This document shows, piece after piece, positions 1-7,308 of a DNA stretch of 19,163 bases. The position numbers and the translations under genes are program-made. The stretch lies in the NCBI GenBank assembly GCA_910584985.1, contig CAJUDJ010000030.1, positions 1 to 19,163 on the forward strand, in the 5' to 3' direction. Source of the stretch: an uncultured Eubacterium sp. GTDB lineage: Bacteria; Bacillota; Clostridia; Oscillospirales; Acutalibacteraceae. Below the pieces are notes generated by a model. It was not told the origin of the DNA. It worked only from the letters and a program-made list of their open reading frames with translations, and did no database searches. Within the stretch, counting starts at the first letter, position 1. Each line of letters opens with the position of its first letter.

Positions 1-1152
1 GCCCCCCTGCTTCATAATTTCAGGTTCTTCAAGGGTTAATTCTTCAATATCCGGCATAACAATACCGTAGCCCGTTCTCTCCACCTCAGAAAGGGCAGCC
101 GAAAATCGCTTATAATCTCTTCTGATTGCCGTAAGCTCCATAATTTCCTTCATAAGCTCTTTTTCATTATGAATGGTAACATTGCATTCTTTTGAAAGAA
201 TAGAATAGAAATAGCTGTTATCAATGGATATTTTAATGCTTACACTGCCGTCAGACAAATCAAGATCGGAAATGTTCAGGCTTTCAATATCTTCGTTTGC
301 AGCGAGTGCATCGGCAAACAGCTTTACGCTTCTGATATTGCTTACATCTCTGCAGCAGTCCTTAACAGATGAAAACAGTTTGGATTTAAGCTCATTGTCT
401 GCTTCCAGACTTTTTATCCATGAAGGGAAATTAAGGGAAATACTTGAAACAGGGAATTCATAAAGCACCCTTTCAAGAATCGCATTGATCTCATCCTCAT
501 CAAGCTCAAGGCAGTTTACGGGAAGAACCGGCACATCATATTTTTCAGACATGGCGGCACAGAGTGAAACCGCTTCACTGCTGTTTGGCTCAACACAGTT
601 CATAATAACAACAAAAGGTTTGTTTATTTCCTTCAGTTCATTGATTACTCTTTCTTCTGCCTCTTCATATTCTTCACGCGGAATAGCACTGATTGATCCG
701 TCTGTGGTTACAACAAGCCCGATGGTGGAATGTTCGTTAATTACCTTTTGCGTGCCGATTTCGGCTGCCATATTAAATGGTATTTCTTCGGGATACCAAG
801 GTGTTCTTACCATTCTCGGCTGGTCCTCTTCAATATAGCCCACAGAGCTCGGCACAATATAGCCCACACAGTCTATCAGCCTTACCCTGAAATGCAGATT
901 ATCCTGCATGGAAAGCTCTATTGCTTCCTCAGGAATAAACTTTGGTTCTGTTGTCATAATCGTTCTGCCAGCAGCACTCTGCGGAAGCTCATCTCTTGCG
1001 CGTTCCTTCTGAAATTCACCGCTTATTCTCGGAATAACAAGCGTATCCATGAAGCGCTTGATGAAGGTGGATTTTCCTGTTCTTACCGGGCCGACAACAC
1101 CTATGTAAATATCGCCCTGTGTTCTTGATGAAATATCATTATAAATGCTCAA
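1..1152 (-). CDS. spoIVA: Stage IV sporulation protein A (partial, C-terminus outside window)
   Basis: SpoIVA is the ATPase that polymerises around the forespore to form the basement layer of the spore coat. The frame is open from 1152 to the window edge, giving 384 residues; the B. subtilis protein is about 490 aa, so roughly the last 100 residues are missing. The P-loop GPVRTGKST lies at residues 21-29. It is followed by a GEFQKERARDELPQSAAGRT stretch, LIDCVGY (92-98), PRMVRTPWY (112-120) and IPF..AAEIGT, all hallmarks of SpoIVA. No ATG lies near the N-terminus. The start is a TTG 7 nt after a strong AAGGAGG that overlaps the stop region of the preceding sipL-like gene, so the two genes are probably co-transcribed. 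Family assignment is firm; the exact start is likely. Confidence 0.95.
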   Translation of the reverse strand, partial: MSIYNDISSRTQGDIYIGVVGPVRTGKSTFIKRFMDTLVIPRISGEFQKERARDELPQSAAGRTIMTTEPKFIPEEAIELSMQDNLHFRVRLIDCVGYIVPSSVGYIEEDQPRMVRTPWYPEEIPFNMAAEIGTQKVINEHSTIGLVVTTDGSISAIPREEYEEAEERVINELKEINKPFVVIMNCVEPNSSEAVSLCAAMSEKYDVPVLPVNCLELDEDEINAILERVLYEFPVSSISLNFPSWIKSLEADNELKSKLFSSVKDCCRDVSNIRSVKLFADALAANEDIESLNISDLDLSDGSVSIKISIDNSYFYSILSKECNVTIHNEKELMKEIMELTAIRRDYKRFSAALSEVERTGYGIVMPDIEELTLEEPEIMKQGG

Positions 1153-1164
1153 ATTATTCCCTCC

Positions 1165-2622
1165 TTACATTCCCGGAATTAAAAGAATCCGCCTTGCATC
1201 AAGCACATCTTCTCTTAATTCGTTTTCGGATTTAATCAGTTCAACAGATGTTCTGAACTTTTTGGCAATATCCCACAGGGCTTCTTTTTCCTTAGCAAAA
1301 TACACCACTAATGCCGGTGAATCGGGCATCGGCTTATCCGAAACCTTTATATCGGATAAAACATGAAAAGCCTTTTCTTCAAATTTTACAGCCGTGTATT
1401 CAATTAAATATCTTACATTAATCTGATTGGAAGAATTGATTACATAATCAAACGATTTAATATAAACCGCCGAAGCACTGAACGAAGGAATGGAGATTTC
1501 TTTTTTCTGACTGATAAAAATAACCTCTGATTTTTCGTTTCGGATAAATGCGGCAAGTTCAAGATTTTTTCCATCCGTTATATTCAGCGATAAATCAATT
1601 ACCTCGGTTATATTGATATTGTCAAAATCAAAGGTGCATTTTTCATTGATAATATCGGATACTAAAACACCGTTTGTGTTCAGATTAAGCTTTGAAAAGG
1701 TATTGGTTATTTCATTGTCCGTGGCATAAGAATCGGTTGAAAGCTCGGCACTGATTTCTCTGAAAACAGAAACACTGATATTAACATCGCCGAGAAGTTC
1801 TATCATTCTGAGTTCGTTATTCTTATCAGCCTTTGGCTTTACATACATATTTCCTGCATTCACATTCACAACGGCATGATCGTCCTCGTCTATTCCGATA
1901 ATATCAATAATTTTGCTTATGGAAACTGTTTTTTCGCATTTACGGATAATTTCATTATCCGTGTCTGTTGTATAAAGCAGTGAAAACTCAGCGGTTGCCT
2001 TTACCAGCATTTTATTTTTTATAATTTTAACCTCATCGGTGTGCACATTTGAAAAGGTGTTGATAATCCTTTTAACAACCTCACTGTCGGCAGGAATGGC
2101 TGCATCCTCTTCAAATTCTGCCCGGGCATAGGCCGTTCCGGCAAGGGAAAAATATTTCACCGAATCACGCCTTACAAGTACATCGGGAACACTTTCTATC
2201 ATCTGAACAGGCTGACAGGCGCAAGCCCTTATATTCAGTGCAAAGGCATTGTGAATATCTATTCTTCTTTGATTGATTACTCTGAAATTGCTGTATTTGT
2301 TCATAACAAATACTTCAGCCACAACATCCTCATAATTGCCTTCAATTGTGATTGCCTTCTGAAAATCCTCTTCAAAATCCGCAGTGGTCAGGCAGGAGGT
2401 TGTTTCGCTTACATAAGTAAGATAAATTTTGGATTTTCCGTACACCGTTAATGTGCCGTTGCTGTAATCCGTGTTTACAACAAAATTATTGATGCAGCAT
2501 CGCACGATTTTCAGCATATCATCATTGTAAGCCATCAGATTTTCCTGAAAATCAAGGTCAACATCAACACACTTTGAAAAAATATTGCATTTTTCTTTGA
2601 TTTCCCTTATGTTATTTTCCAT
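1165..2622 (-). CDS. sipL: SPOCS (DUF3794)/LysM spore-coat morphogenesis protein, SipL-like
   Basis: This 485-aa protein has no signal peptide or membrane segment. It appears to carry repeated SPOCS-type (DUF3794) beta-rich regions, roughly residues 25-120, 155-255 and 300-425, and a C-terminal LysM domain at about 437-485 (VVYFAKEKEALWDIAKKF, ending RRILLIPGM). That architecture is that of Clostridioides difficile SipL, a SpoIVA-binding coat morphogenetic protein whose LysM domain makes the contact. Its position directly upstream of spoIVA, 12 nt apart, supports the same role here. AAAGGAG lies 7 nt before the ATG. A possible sporulation promoter and a small dyad precede it. The SPOCS/LysM class is clear; orthology to SipL rather than another SPOCS/LysM protein is inferred from architecture and context. 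Confidence 0.85.
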   Translation of the reverse strand: MENNIREIKEKCNIFSKCVDVDLDFQENLMAYNDDMLKIVRCCINNFVVNTDYSNGTLTVYGKSKIYLTYVSETTSCLTTADFEEDFQKAITIEGNYEDVVAEVFVMNKYSNFRVINQRRIDIHNAFALNIRACACQPVQMIESVPDVLVRRDSVKYFSLAGTAYARAEFEEDAAIPADSEVVKRIINTFSNVHTDEVKIIKNKMLVKATAEFSLLYTTDTDNEIIRKCEKTVSISKIIDIIGIDEDDHAVVNVNAGNMYVKPKADKNNELRMIELLGDVNISVSVFREISAELSTDSYATDNEITNTFSKLNLNTNGVLVSDIINEKCTFDFDNINITEVIDLSLNITDGKNLELAAFIRNEKSEVIFISQKKEISIPSFSASAVYIKSFDYVINSSNQINVRYLIEYTAVKFEEKAFHVLSDIKVSDKPMPDSPALVVYFAKEKEALWDIAKKFRTSVELIKSENELREDVLDARRILLIPGM

Positions 2623-2675
2623 AGCAGTACTCCTTTATATTTAAGCAAACAATTTTTTGCCTGCCTTACTGCTAA

Positions 2676-2705
2676 AACATATGCAAAACAAGCATATTTT
2701 ATAAC
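2676..2705 (-). promoter_or_regulatory. Possible sigma-E-like promoter for sipL-spoIVA
   Basis: On the minus strand GTTATAAA and CATATGTT are separated by 14 nt, loosely resembling the mother-cell sigma-E pattern (ATA-containing -35, CATACAAT-like -10). The -10 lies about 54 nt before the sipL ATG, and spoIVA and sipL are mother-cell genes elsewhere. The match is imperfect, so this is a suggestion only. Confidence 0.3.
2679..2697. repeat. Inverted repeat ATATGC-N7-GCATAT, possible operator
   Basis: Two 6-bp arms separated by 7 nt lie over the proposed -10/spacer of the sipL promoter. The size and position fit a dimeric regulator site, but no regulator can be named and the arms are short and AT-rich. 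Confidence 0.3.
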
Positions 2706-2740
2706 TGTTCCCGTGCAAAAAAAGAACTCTGCTTCCCGAA

Positions 2741-2778
2741 AAACAAAAAGCTTCGTAAATTTACGAAGCTTTTTGTTT
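2741..2778. terminator. Perfect 38-bp palindrome, bidirectional intrinsic terminator
   Basis: Nineteen bases (2741-2759) are the exact reverse complement of 2760-2778. The stem core is AAAAAGCTTCGTAAA, with an effectively four-base tip. A T-run follows the GC-containing stem on both strands. It starts 3 nt after the spoVM-like stop codon and so most simply ends the long yloC-spoVM operon. It also separates that operon from sipL-spoIVA. Confidence 0.9.
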
Positions 2779-2781
2779 ATG

Positions 2782-2865
2782 TCAGTTATTCACTTTTTTT
2801 ATTTTAAAGATCATTCTCATTATCGGTGCCATAAATTTTGGTGGATTTAAAACTATAACTTTCAA
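2782..2865 (-). CDS. spoVM: SpoVM-like forespore membrane-anchoring peptide (27 aa)
   Basis: SpoVM is a small amphipathic helix that recognises the curved forespore outer membrane and recruits SpoIVA. The peptide read from a TTG at 2865 starts MKVIVLNPPKFM and ends with a basic tail, IFKIKKVNN. From memory, B. subtilis SpoVM begins MKFYTIKLPKFL and has 26 residues; the two align without gaps over the first 11 positions. Pro9, Lys10, Phe11, Ile15 and Arg17 match. An in-frame ATG at 2871 is only 1 nt from GGAGG, whereas the TTG is at the normal 7-nt distance and gives the SpoVM length. Its place after thiN matches B. subtilis synteny, and a terminator follows at once. No other gene product of this size fits. 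Confidence 0.8.
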   Translation of the reverse strand: MKVIVLNPPKFMAPIMRMIFKIKKVNN

Positions 2866-2872
2866 AATCATT

Positions 2873-2877
2873 CCTCC
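2873..2877 (-). promoter_or_regulatory. Ribosome binding site that selects the TTG start of the spoVM-like gene
   Basis: GGAGG on the minus strand lies 7 nt from the TTG at 2865 but only 1 nt from the ATG at 2871. This favours the 27-aa over the 29-aa reading. Confidence 0.7.
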
Positions 2878-2880
2878 GCA

Positions 2881-3024
2881 CTATTTTTTACAGCAAAGTA
2901 TACCGAGAATGATTACTACAACTGCAAGAATTCGGATGAGCCATGATGTCGGAAGGCATATCGTTACCACGCAACCTACACCGAATGCAATCCACAAAAA
3001 GTCCCTGCGGCACATCTTTTTCAT
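2881..3024 (-). CDS. Small cysteine-rich single-pass membrane protein (47 aa)
   Basis: This short gene begins MKKMCRRDFLWIAFGVG and ends LGILCCKK. A basic N-terminus is followed by two hydrophobic stretches, about residues 10-24 and 28-44. They are split by PTSW, so it could be a hairpin or a single long helix. Five cysteines (5, 18, 23, 44, 45) and a KK tail are notable. GAGGTG lies about 9 nt upstream of the ATG. It stands 52 nt after thiN and 15 nt before the spoVM-like start, inside the same transcription unit, with no terminator between. I do not recognise a characterised family. A role in sporulation or at the forespore membrane is only a guess from its neighbours. Confidence 0.7.
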   Translation of the reverse strand: MKKMCRRDFLWIAFGVGCVVTICLPTSWLIRILAVVVIILGILCCKK

Positions 3025-3076
3025 AATAGTAAGCACCTCACTTTACTGCATTTACTATATACTATGAAAAAGATTT

Positions 3077-3712
3077 TTAATCGTTACTCTGAATTAACAA
3101 AATTATTCCGGATTGAACAGAAATTTTCACAGGCATATTATTTTTAAAGCAATTACTCTGTGCAAACTGATCACTTGGCTGCAAAGCTATATGATTTACC
3201 GCATAATAAGCATCCTTTATTGTCAGCCCTTCCACGGTGCCGAGAAAAGCATAAACGGAAAAATACTTATATTCGCTTCCGTTTATTGTGATTTCGTTTT
3301 TTACAAGCTGAATCCTGTTGTGCCTGTTTGAAATCACACATTTCACATTATGCTTTCTGCAATAATCAAGGCAAAGCATATTTGCATAATTATGATCTGC
3401 TCTGTTGCCTATGGCGCAAAGAAGTTCTATTTCCGAAAAGCCCATATCAACTGCTTTTTTTACACAGGTAAAAGTATCTGTGAAATCCTTTTCGGCAGGA
3501 AGCCTTATAATTTCCGTGTCCATTTCAGGATATTCGGAAGAATCAAAATCACCGATAATCAAATCAGGAACAAATCCTGCTTTTATGCATTTCAGATAAC
3601 CCGAATCTGCTGCAATTATGTAAGCATCTTCATGCAGCCTGTTTTTTAAGAAATCATAATCCTGATCAGGCGCACCCGAAACAATCACACACTTTATTTT
3701 TTTATTTCCCAT
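3077..3712 (-). CDS. thiN: Thiamine pyrophosphokinase
   Basis: This enzyme transfers pyrophosphate from ATP to thiamine, making the cofactor thiamine diphosphate in the cytoplasm. The 211-aa protein has the family signatures: AADSG (residues 34-38), GDFDS (54-58), the acidic KDFTDT segment (75-80) and GNRADH (102-107), followed by the C-terminal beta-rich thiamine-binding half. It overlaps the end of rsgA by 19 nt, with an AAGGAT-type ribosome binding site inside rsgA. In B. subtilis rpe usually lies between rsgA and thiN; it is absent here. The place before the spoVM-like gene is conserved. Confidence 0.93.
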   Translation of the reverse strand: MGNKKIKCVIVSGAPDQDYDFLKNRLHEDAYIIAADSGYLKCIKAGFVPDLIIGDFDSSEYPEMDTEIIRLPAEKDFTDTFTCVKKAVDMGFSEIELLCAIGNRADHNYANMLCLDYCRKHNVKCVISNRHNRIQLVKNEITINGSEYKYFSVYAFLGTVEGLTIKDAYYAVNHIALQPSDQFAQSNCFKNNMPVKISVQSGIILLIQSND

Positions 3713-4578
3713 TCCTTAATATCCTTAACCTCATTATACATCTGAACATAGCTTTCATGACGGCTTCTTTCTATTTCACCCTTTTCCACAGCCTCGCACA
3801 CGGCACATCCCTTTTCGCCAATATGCGAACAGGTGGAAAACCTGCATTTTCCAAAATAGCTTTCAAACTCTCTGAAACAATCAAACAAATCCTCTTTCAT
3901 AACCTTTCCGAGCCGCTCAAATTCAAGCGAAGAGAAACCGGGCGTATCTGCCACATAGCCGCCGCAAACCTTAAACAGCTCCGAATGGCGGGTGGTATGC
4001 TTTCCCCTGCCGAGTTTTTTGCTTGTTTCGCCTGTTTTAAGCATAAGGTTTTCATCAACAGAATTCAAAAGCGTTGATTTTCCAACGCCGGTATTTCCCG
4101 TAAATGCAGAAACTTTTCCGCTGAGAAGTGCTTTAATCTCTTCTGTGCCGCTTTTATCCGCATTGCTGCAAAGAATCGTTTTAAACCCGGCAGAATCATA
4201 TATTTTTTTATAATCCTCATAAGTGCTGCTCAAATCGGTTTTTGTAAGCACCACCACCGGTTCTATTCCCTTATACTCTGCAACGGCAATCAGCTTATCA
4301 ATAATAAAAGTATTGATTACGGGATCAACCAGAGAAGCAACAATAAAAAGCTGATCCAGATTAGCAAGCGGAGGGCGCACAAGTTCATTTTTCCGGGACA
4401 GTATTTTTTCTATTCTGTTTTCGGCATTTATATTAACGGAAATTTCAACATTATCACCCACAAGCGGAGATAATTTCATATTTCTGAAGCTTCCCTTTGC
4501 CTTGCATTCATAAACAGCCTCGGCGGTTTCCACATAATAGAAACCGCCGATACCTTTAATAATTTTACCTTCTGTCAT
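3694..4578 (-). CDS. rsgA: Ribosome small subunit-dependent GTPase A (30S maturation factor)
   Basis: RsgA is a circularly permuted GTPase that checks late 30S subunit assembly. The G motifs occur in permuted order: G4 TKTD (residues 112-115), G1 GNTGVGKS (161-168), G2-region GRGKHTT (190-196) and G3 DTPG (211-214). An OB-fold precedes them. A zinc site of the form C-x4-C-x-H-x5-C (C245, C250, H252, C258) lies in the C-terminal domain. The length of 294 aa is normal. It starts 3 nt after the prkC stop with a GGAATAA ribosome binding site. Its homologue is phosphorylated by PrkC in B. subtilis, consistent with the gene order. Confidence 0.96.
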   Translation of the reverse strand: MTEGKIIKGIGGFYYVETAEAVYECKAKGSFRNMKLSPLVGDNVEISVNINAENRIEKILSRKNELVRPPLANLDQLFIVASLVDPVINTFIIDKLIAVAEYKGIEPVVVLTKTDLSSTYEDYKKIYDSAGFKTILCSNADKSGTEEIKALLSGKVSAFTGNTGVGKSTLLNSVDENLMLKTGETSKKLGRGKHTTRHSELFKVCGGYVADTPGFSSLEFERLGKVMKEDLFDCFREFESYFGKCRFSTCSHIGEKGCAVCEAVEKGEIERSRHESYVQMYNEVKDIKEWEIKK

Positions 4579-4581
4579 ATA

Positions 4582-6567
4582 TTATTCCTGCACCATATTA
4601 TATGAATATTCGCTGAAATCAACTGTAGCCTCTTTATCTTCATTTACATTCTTAAATTCAAAATTATGCCGAACCTGCAGTGTTTCAAGAGAAACAACAA
4701 CCGTTGCCGAAGCGTCTGCCTCAAGCGTAACGGCAAGCTCTGCCGCAGTGCCGTCCAGCTTAACCTGCCTTGTGCTGTTCTGTGCACCGTTTATATATAA
4801 CACAAGATTATCAAGTTCCGTGCTCTTATCCTCCTCAATACACTTGGGAAGAATAACCTTAATCTTAACCGTATGCTCGGCAGGTGCTGCCGTAGTGGTT
4901 ACACCTGTTGAAACCGTAAGAACAATTCTGCTGTCAGGCCGTATCGTGTTTCCATAATTTTCGGACTGTCTGATAACAATATCCTTTGGTGCTGCATGAT
5001 CCTCCGTTTCATACACAACATTGGTAAACCCGGCTTTTTTCATAAATCTTTCTGCATCCTGCCTGGAAAGCCCCTCCACATTCGGAACCTTAAAGCTTTC
5101 AACCGTTGTGGATGCAGGGCCGTTAGATACAAAAACGGTTATCATTGTGTCTTTTGAAACATAGGAATTAAGCTTGGGCTCTGTATAAATAACATTTCCG
5201 GCTTCAACCGAATCATTGTCAATCTTGGCTATTTTAATATTTGTAAGCCCCTCCTGCGAAAGCCTGTTCTCTGCTCTTTCCTGCGGCAGACCAACCACAT
5301 TGGGCACAAGTATATCTTCAACAGGATTTGCAACCGTAAGCGTAACCATACTGTTTGCAATAACCCTTTCACCGGCAGCAGGGCTCTGCGATAAAATGGT
5401 TCCCGGCTCTTTTTCATCTGTTCTTTCATAAGCAGAAACAAAAGTAAATTCATATTCCTTATTTGAAATTACCTCATCAAAAGACATACCTACGAAATTA
5501 TCCAGCTTAACAGAATTGGCATTAACACCCTTTGTGAGCCATAATACAAGCCCCACTACAGCAACAGCAAGAAGCAGCAGACCGCTTATGGTGGCAGCAG
5601 CAATTTTCTGCCTGTTTCTTTTCAGTTCCAGTCTGTCTGTATTACTGTTTTCCTCACCTTTTCCGGAAGCAAGGCTTTCATTTTTAACAAATTTTGTCGG
5701 CTGCTTATCAACAATATAAGAATAATCAAAGGTTGCATTGGGATTTCTGCTTACCTCTTCAAGATCAAGCAGCATTTCCGTTGCAGTCTGATATCTTTCA
5801 AGCGGATTTTTCTGCATAGCATGAATGCAGATTTGTTCAAGACCGACGGGAATATCGGGATTGATATCCGTTAATCTTTTTGCCGTATTCTTAACCTGCA
5901 TAAGTGCAACGGAAACAGCACTGTCTGCCTCAAAAGGAACTCTGCCCGCAAGCATTTCATAAAATACAACGCCAAGCGAATAAATATCCGCCCTTTCATC
6001 GGTTGGTTTTCCCTGTGCCTGTTCGGGAGAGATATAATGAACAGAGCCGATAGCATTTTCTGTAAGTGTTTCCGTTTCCGTTCTTGAAAACCTGGCAATT
6101 CCGAAATCCGTAACCTTAATATCGCCTGTGGGAAGCAGCATGATATTCTGCGGCTTAACATCCCTGTGCACAATGCCTTTATCATGTGCATGCTGCAAAG
6201 CCTTTAAAACCTGAGAAATGAAAAAAACAGCGTCATTCCAGGTAATAATGCCCTGCTTCTGTATATATTCCTTAAGGGTGATTCCGTCAACATATTCCAT
6301 TACGATATACTGGATTCTGTCGCCGAAGCTTACATCAAAAACCTTAACAATATTCGGATGCGATAAAACGGCAATTGCCTTTGATTCATTCTTGAAACGC
6401 CTTACAAATTCATCATCATTTGCAAATTCTTCTTTCAGAATTTTAACGGCAACAATTCTGTCGTCCACATTATCATAAGCCTTATAAACAACAGACATTC
6501 CGCCCACACCGATAATTTCATGGATTTCATATCTGCCGTCAAGCCTTTTTCCTACATAATTTTCCAT
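4582..6567 (-). CDS. prkC: PASTA-domain Ser/Thr protein kinase PrkC
   Basis: A membrane receptor kinase that senses muropeptides or lipid II and phosphorylates cytoplasmic proteins. The 661-aa protein has a kinase domain at residues 13-270: glycine loop GVGGMS (20-25), catalytic Lys42, HRDVKPQN (134-141), DFG (154-156) and GSVHYISPEQ in the activation segment. A threonine-rich activation loop (TETETLTE) offers autophosphorylation sites. A single membrane helix spans about 322-346. Three PASTA repeats follow at about 353-414, 417-483 and 491-555, and then about 100 residues of an extra, beta-rich extracellular domain. GGAGTG lies 7 nt before the ATG, 15 nt after the phosphatase gene. PrkC triggers spore germination in Bacillus, so the sporulation context is apt. 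Confidence 0.97.
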   Translation of the reverse strand: MENYVGKRLDGRYEIHEIIGVGGMSVVYKAYDNVDDRIVAVKILKEEFANDDEFVRRFKNESKAIAVLSHPNIVKVFDVSFGDRIQYIVMEYVDGITLKEYIQKQGIITWNDAVFFISQVLKALQHAHDKGIVHRDVKPQNIMLLPTGDIKVTDFGIARFSRTETETLTENAIGSVHYISPEQAQGKPTDERADIYSLGVVFYEMLAGRVPFEADSAVSVALMQVKNTAKRLTDINPDIPVGLEQICIHAMQKNPLERYQTATEMLLDLEEVSRNPNATFDYSYIVDKQPTKFVKNESLASGKGEENSNTDRLELKRNRQKIAAATISGLLLLAVAVVGLVLWLTKGVNANSVKLDNFVGMSFDEVISNKEYEFTFVSAYERTDEKEPGTILSQSPAAGERVIANSMVTLTVANPVEDILVPNVVGLPQERAENRLSQEGLTNIKIAKIDNDSVEAGNVIYTEPKLNSYVSKDTMITVFVSNGPASTTVESFKVPNVEGLSRQDAERFMKKAGFTNVVYETEDHAAPKDIVIRQSENYGNTIRPDSRIVLTVSTGVTTTAAPAEHTVKIKVILPKCIEEDKSTELDNLVLYINGAQNSTRQVKLDGTAAELAVTLEADASATVVVSLETLQVRHNFEFKNVNEDKEATVDFSEYSYNMVQE

Positions 6568-6582
6568 AAGCCAACACTCCGA

Positions 6583-7308
6583 TTATTTTGAAATTGCAAC
6601 AACGGTTACATTATCTCCGCCGCCGTTATTATTCGCCCTTTTAATGAGTCTGTCTGCAAACGCATAATATTTGCCGTCCTGCACCTCATTAATCATTTCA
6701 TCATCGGTAACATAATTTGAAAGTCCGTCTGTGCAAAGAATCAGCACATCGTCCTCTTCAAGGTCAACCTCGTCAAAATCAACATCTATCGCCTTTTCTG
6801 CGCCGATTGCCCTTGTTATTTTATTTTTATTCGGGTGATGCTCTGCCTCTTCCTTGGTGATTTTGCCGATATCCACAAGCGTCTGCACAAAGCTGTGGTC
6901 CGTTGTAATCTGCTTAAGCGAACCGTTATAGATATAAGCTCTGCTGTCCCCTGCATGGGCAATAAAGGCACACCCGTTTCTGACAATTGCGCACACAACG
7001 GTTGTTCCCATTCCCCTTAATTCGGAATTTGCTTCCGCCATATCATACACTTCCATATTTGCAGCCGTAAGTGCAGAATCAAGCATATTTCTGATAGAGG
7101 AATCCCTCATATTTTCTCTGTAAGAAGCATTGATTTTATCACTGATCACCTTAACTGCAAGAGCAGACGCAATATTTCCGCCGGCATGACCGCCCATTCC
7201 GTCACAAACAATAGCCCATGCCACCTCATCGGGAAATTCACCGACTGCATAGGCATCCTGATTGGACGCTCTTACAATACCCTTATCGGTTTTAGCAACT
7301 ATTTTCAA
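6583..7308 (-). CDS. prpC: PP2C-family Ser/Thr phosphatase PrpC/Stp
   Basis: This metal-dependent phosphatase reverses PrkC phosphorylation. The 241-aa protein has all PP2C motifs: SNQDA with Asp18, CDGMGGHAGG (35-44, metal ligands Asp36/Gly37), GDSRAYIY (120-127), CTDGLSNYV (192-200) and GGGDNVT (229-235, Asp232). The start is TTG, immediately after the rlmN TAA stop, with GAGGTG 6 nt upstream. No nearby ATG would keep the N-terminal motif, so the TTG is well supported. It is paired with prkC as in most Bacillota. Confidence 0.96.
   Translation of the reverse strand: MKIVAKTDKGIVRASNQDAYAVGEFPDEVAWAIVCDGMGGHAGGNIASALAVKVISDKINASYRENMRDSSIRNMLDSALTAANMEVYDMAEANSELRGMGTTVVCAIVRNGCAFIAHAGDSRAYIYNGSLKQITTDHSFVQTLVDIGKITKEEAEHHPNKNKITRAIGAEKAIDVDFDEVDLEEDDVLILCTDGLSNYVTDDEMINEVQDGKYYAFADRLIKRANNNGGGDNVTVVAISK

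Noticed and set aside
485..838. Long plus-strand reading frame (also others such as 17713-18132 and 12410-12763)
   Set aside because: They lie antisense to spoIVA, the penicillin-binding protein and priA, whose frames carry clear family motifs. The plus-strand products show no motif and no convincing ribosome binding site.
3025..3076. Possible sigma-E promoter (CATAGTAT at 3059-3066) before the 47-aa gene
   Set aside because: The -10 is only a partial match and no ATA-type -35 lies 13-15 nt upstream. A vegetative reading (TATAGT) also lacks a TTGACA-like -35.
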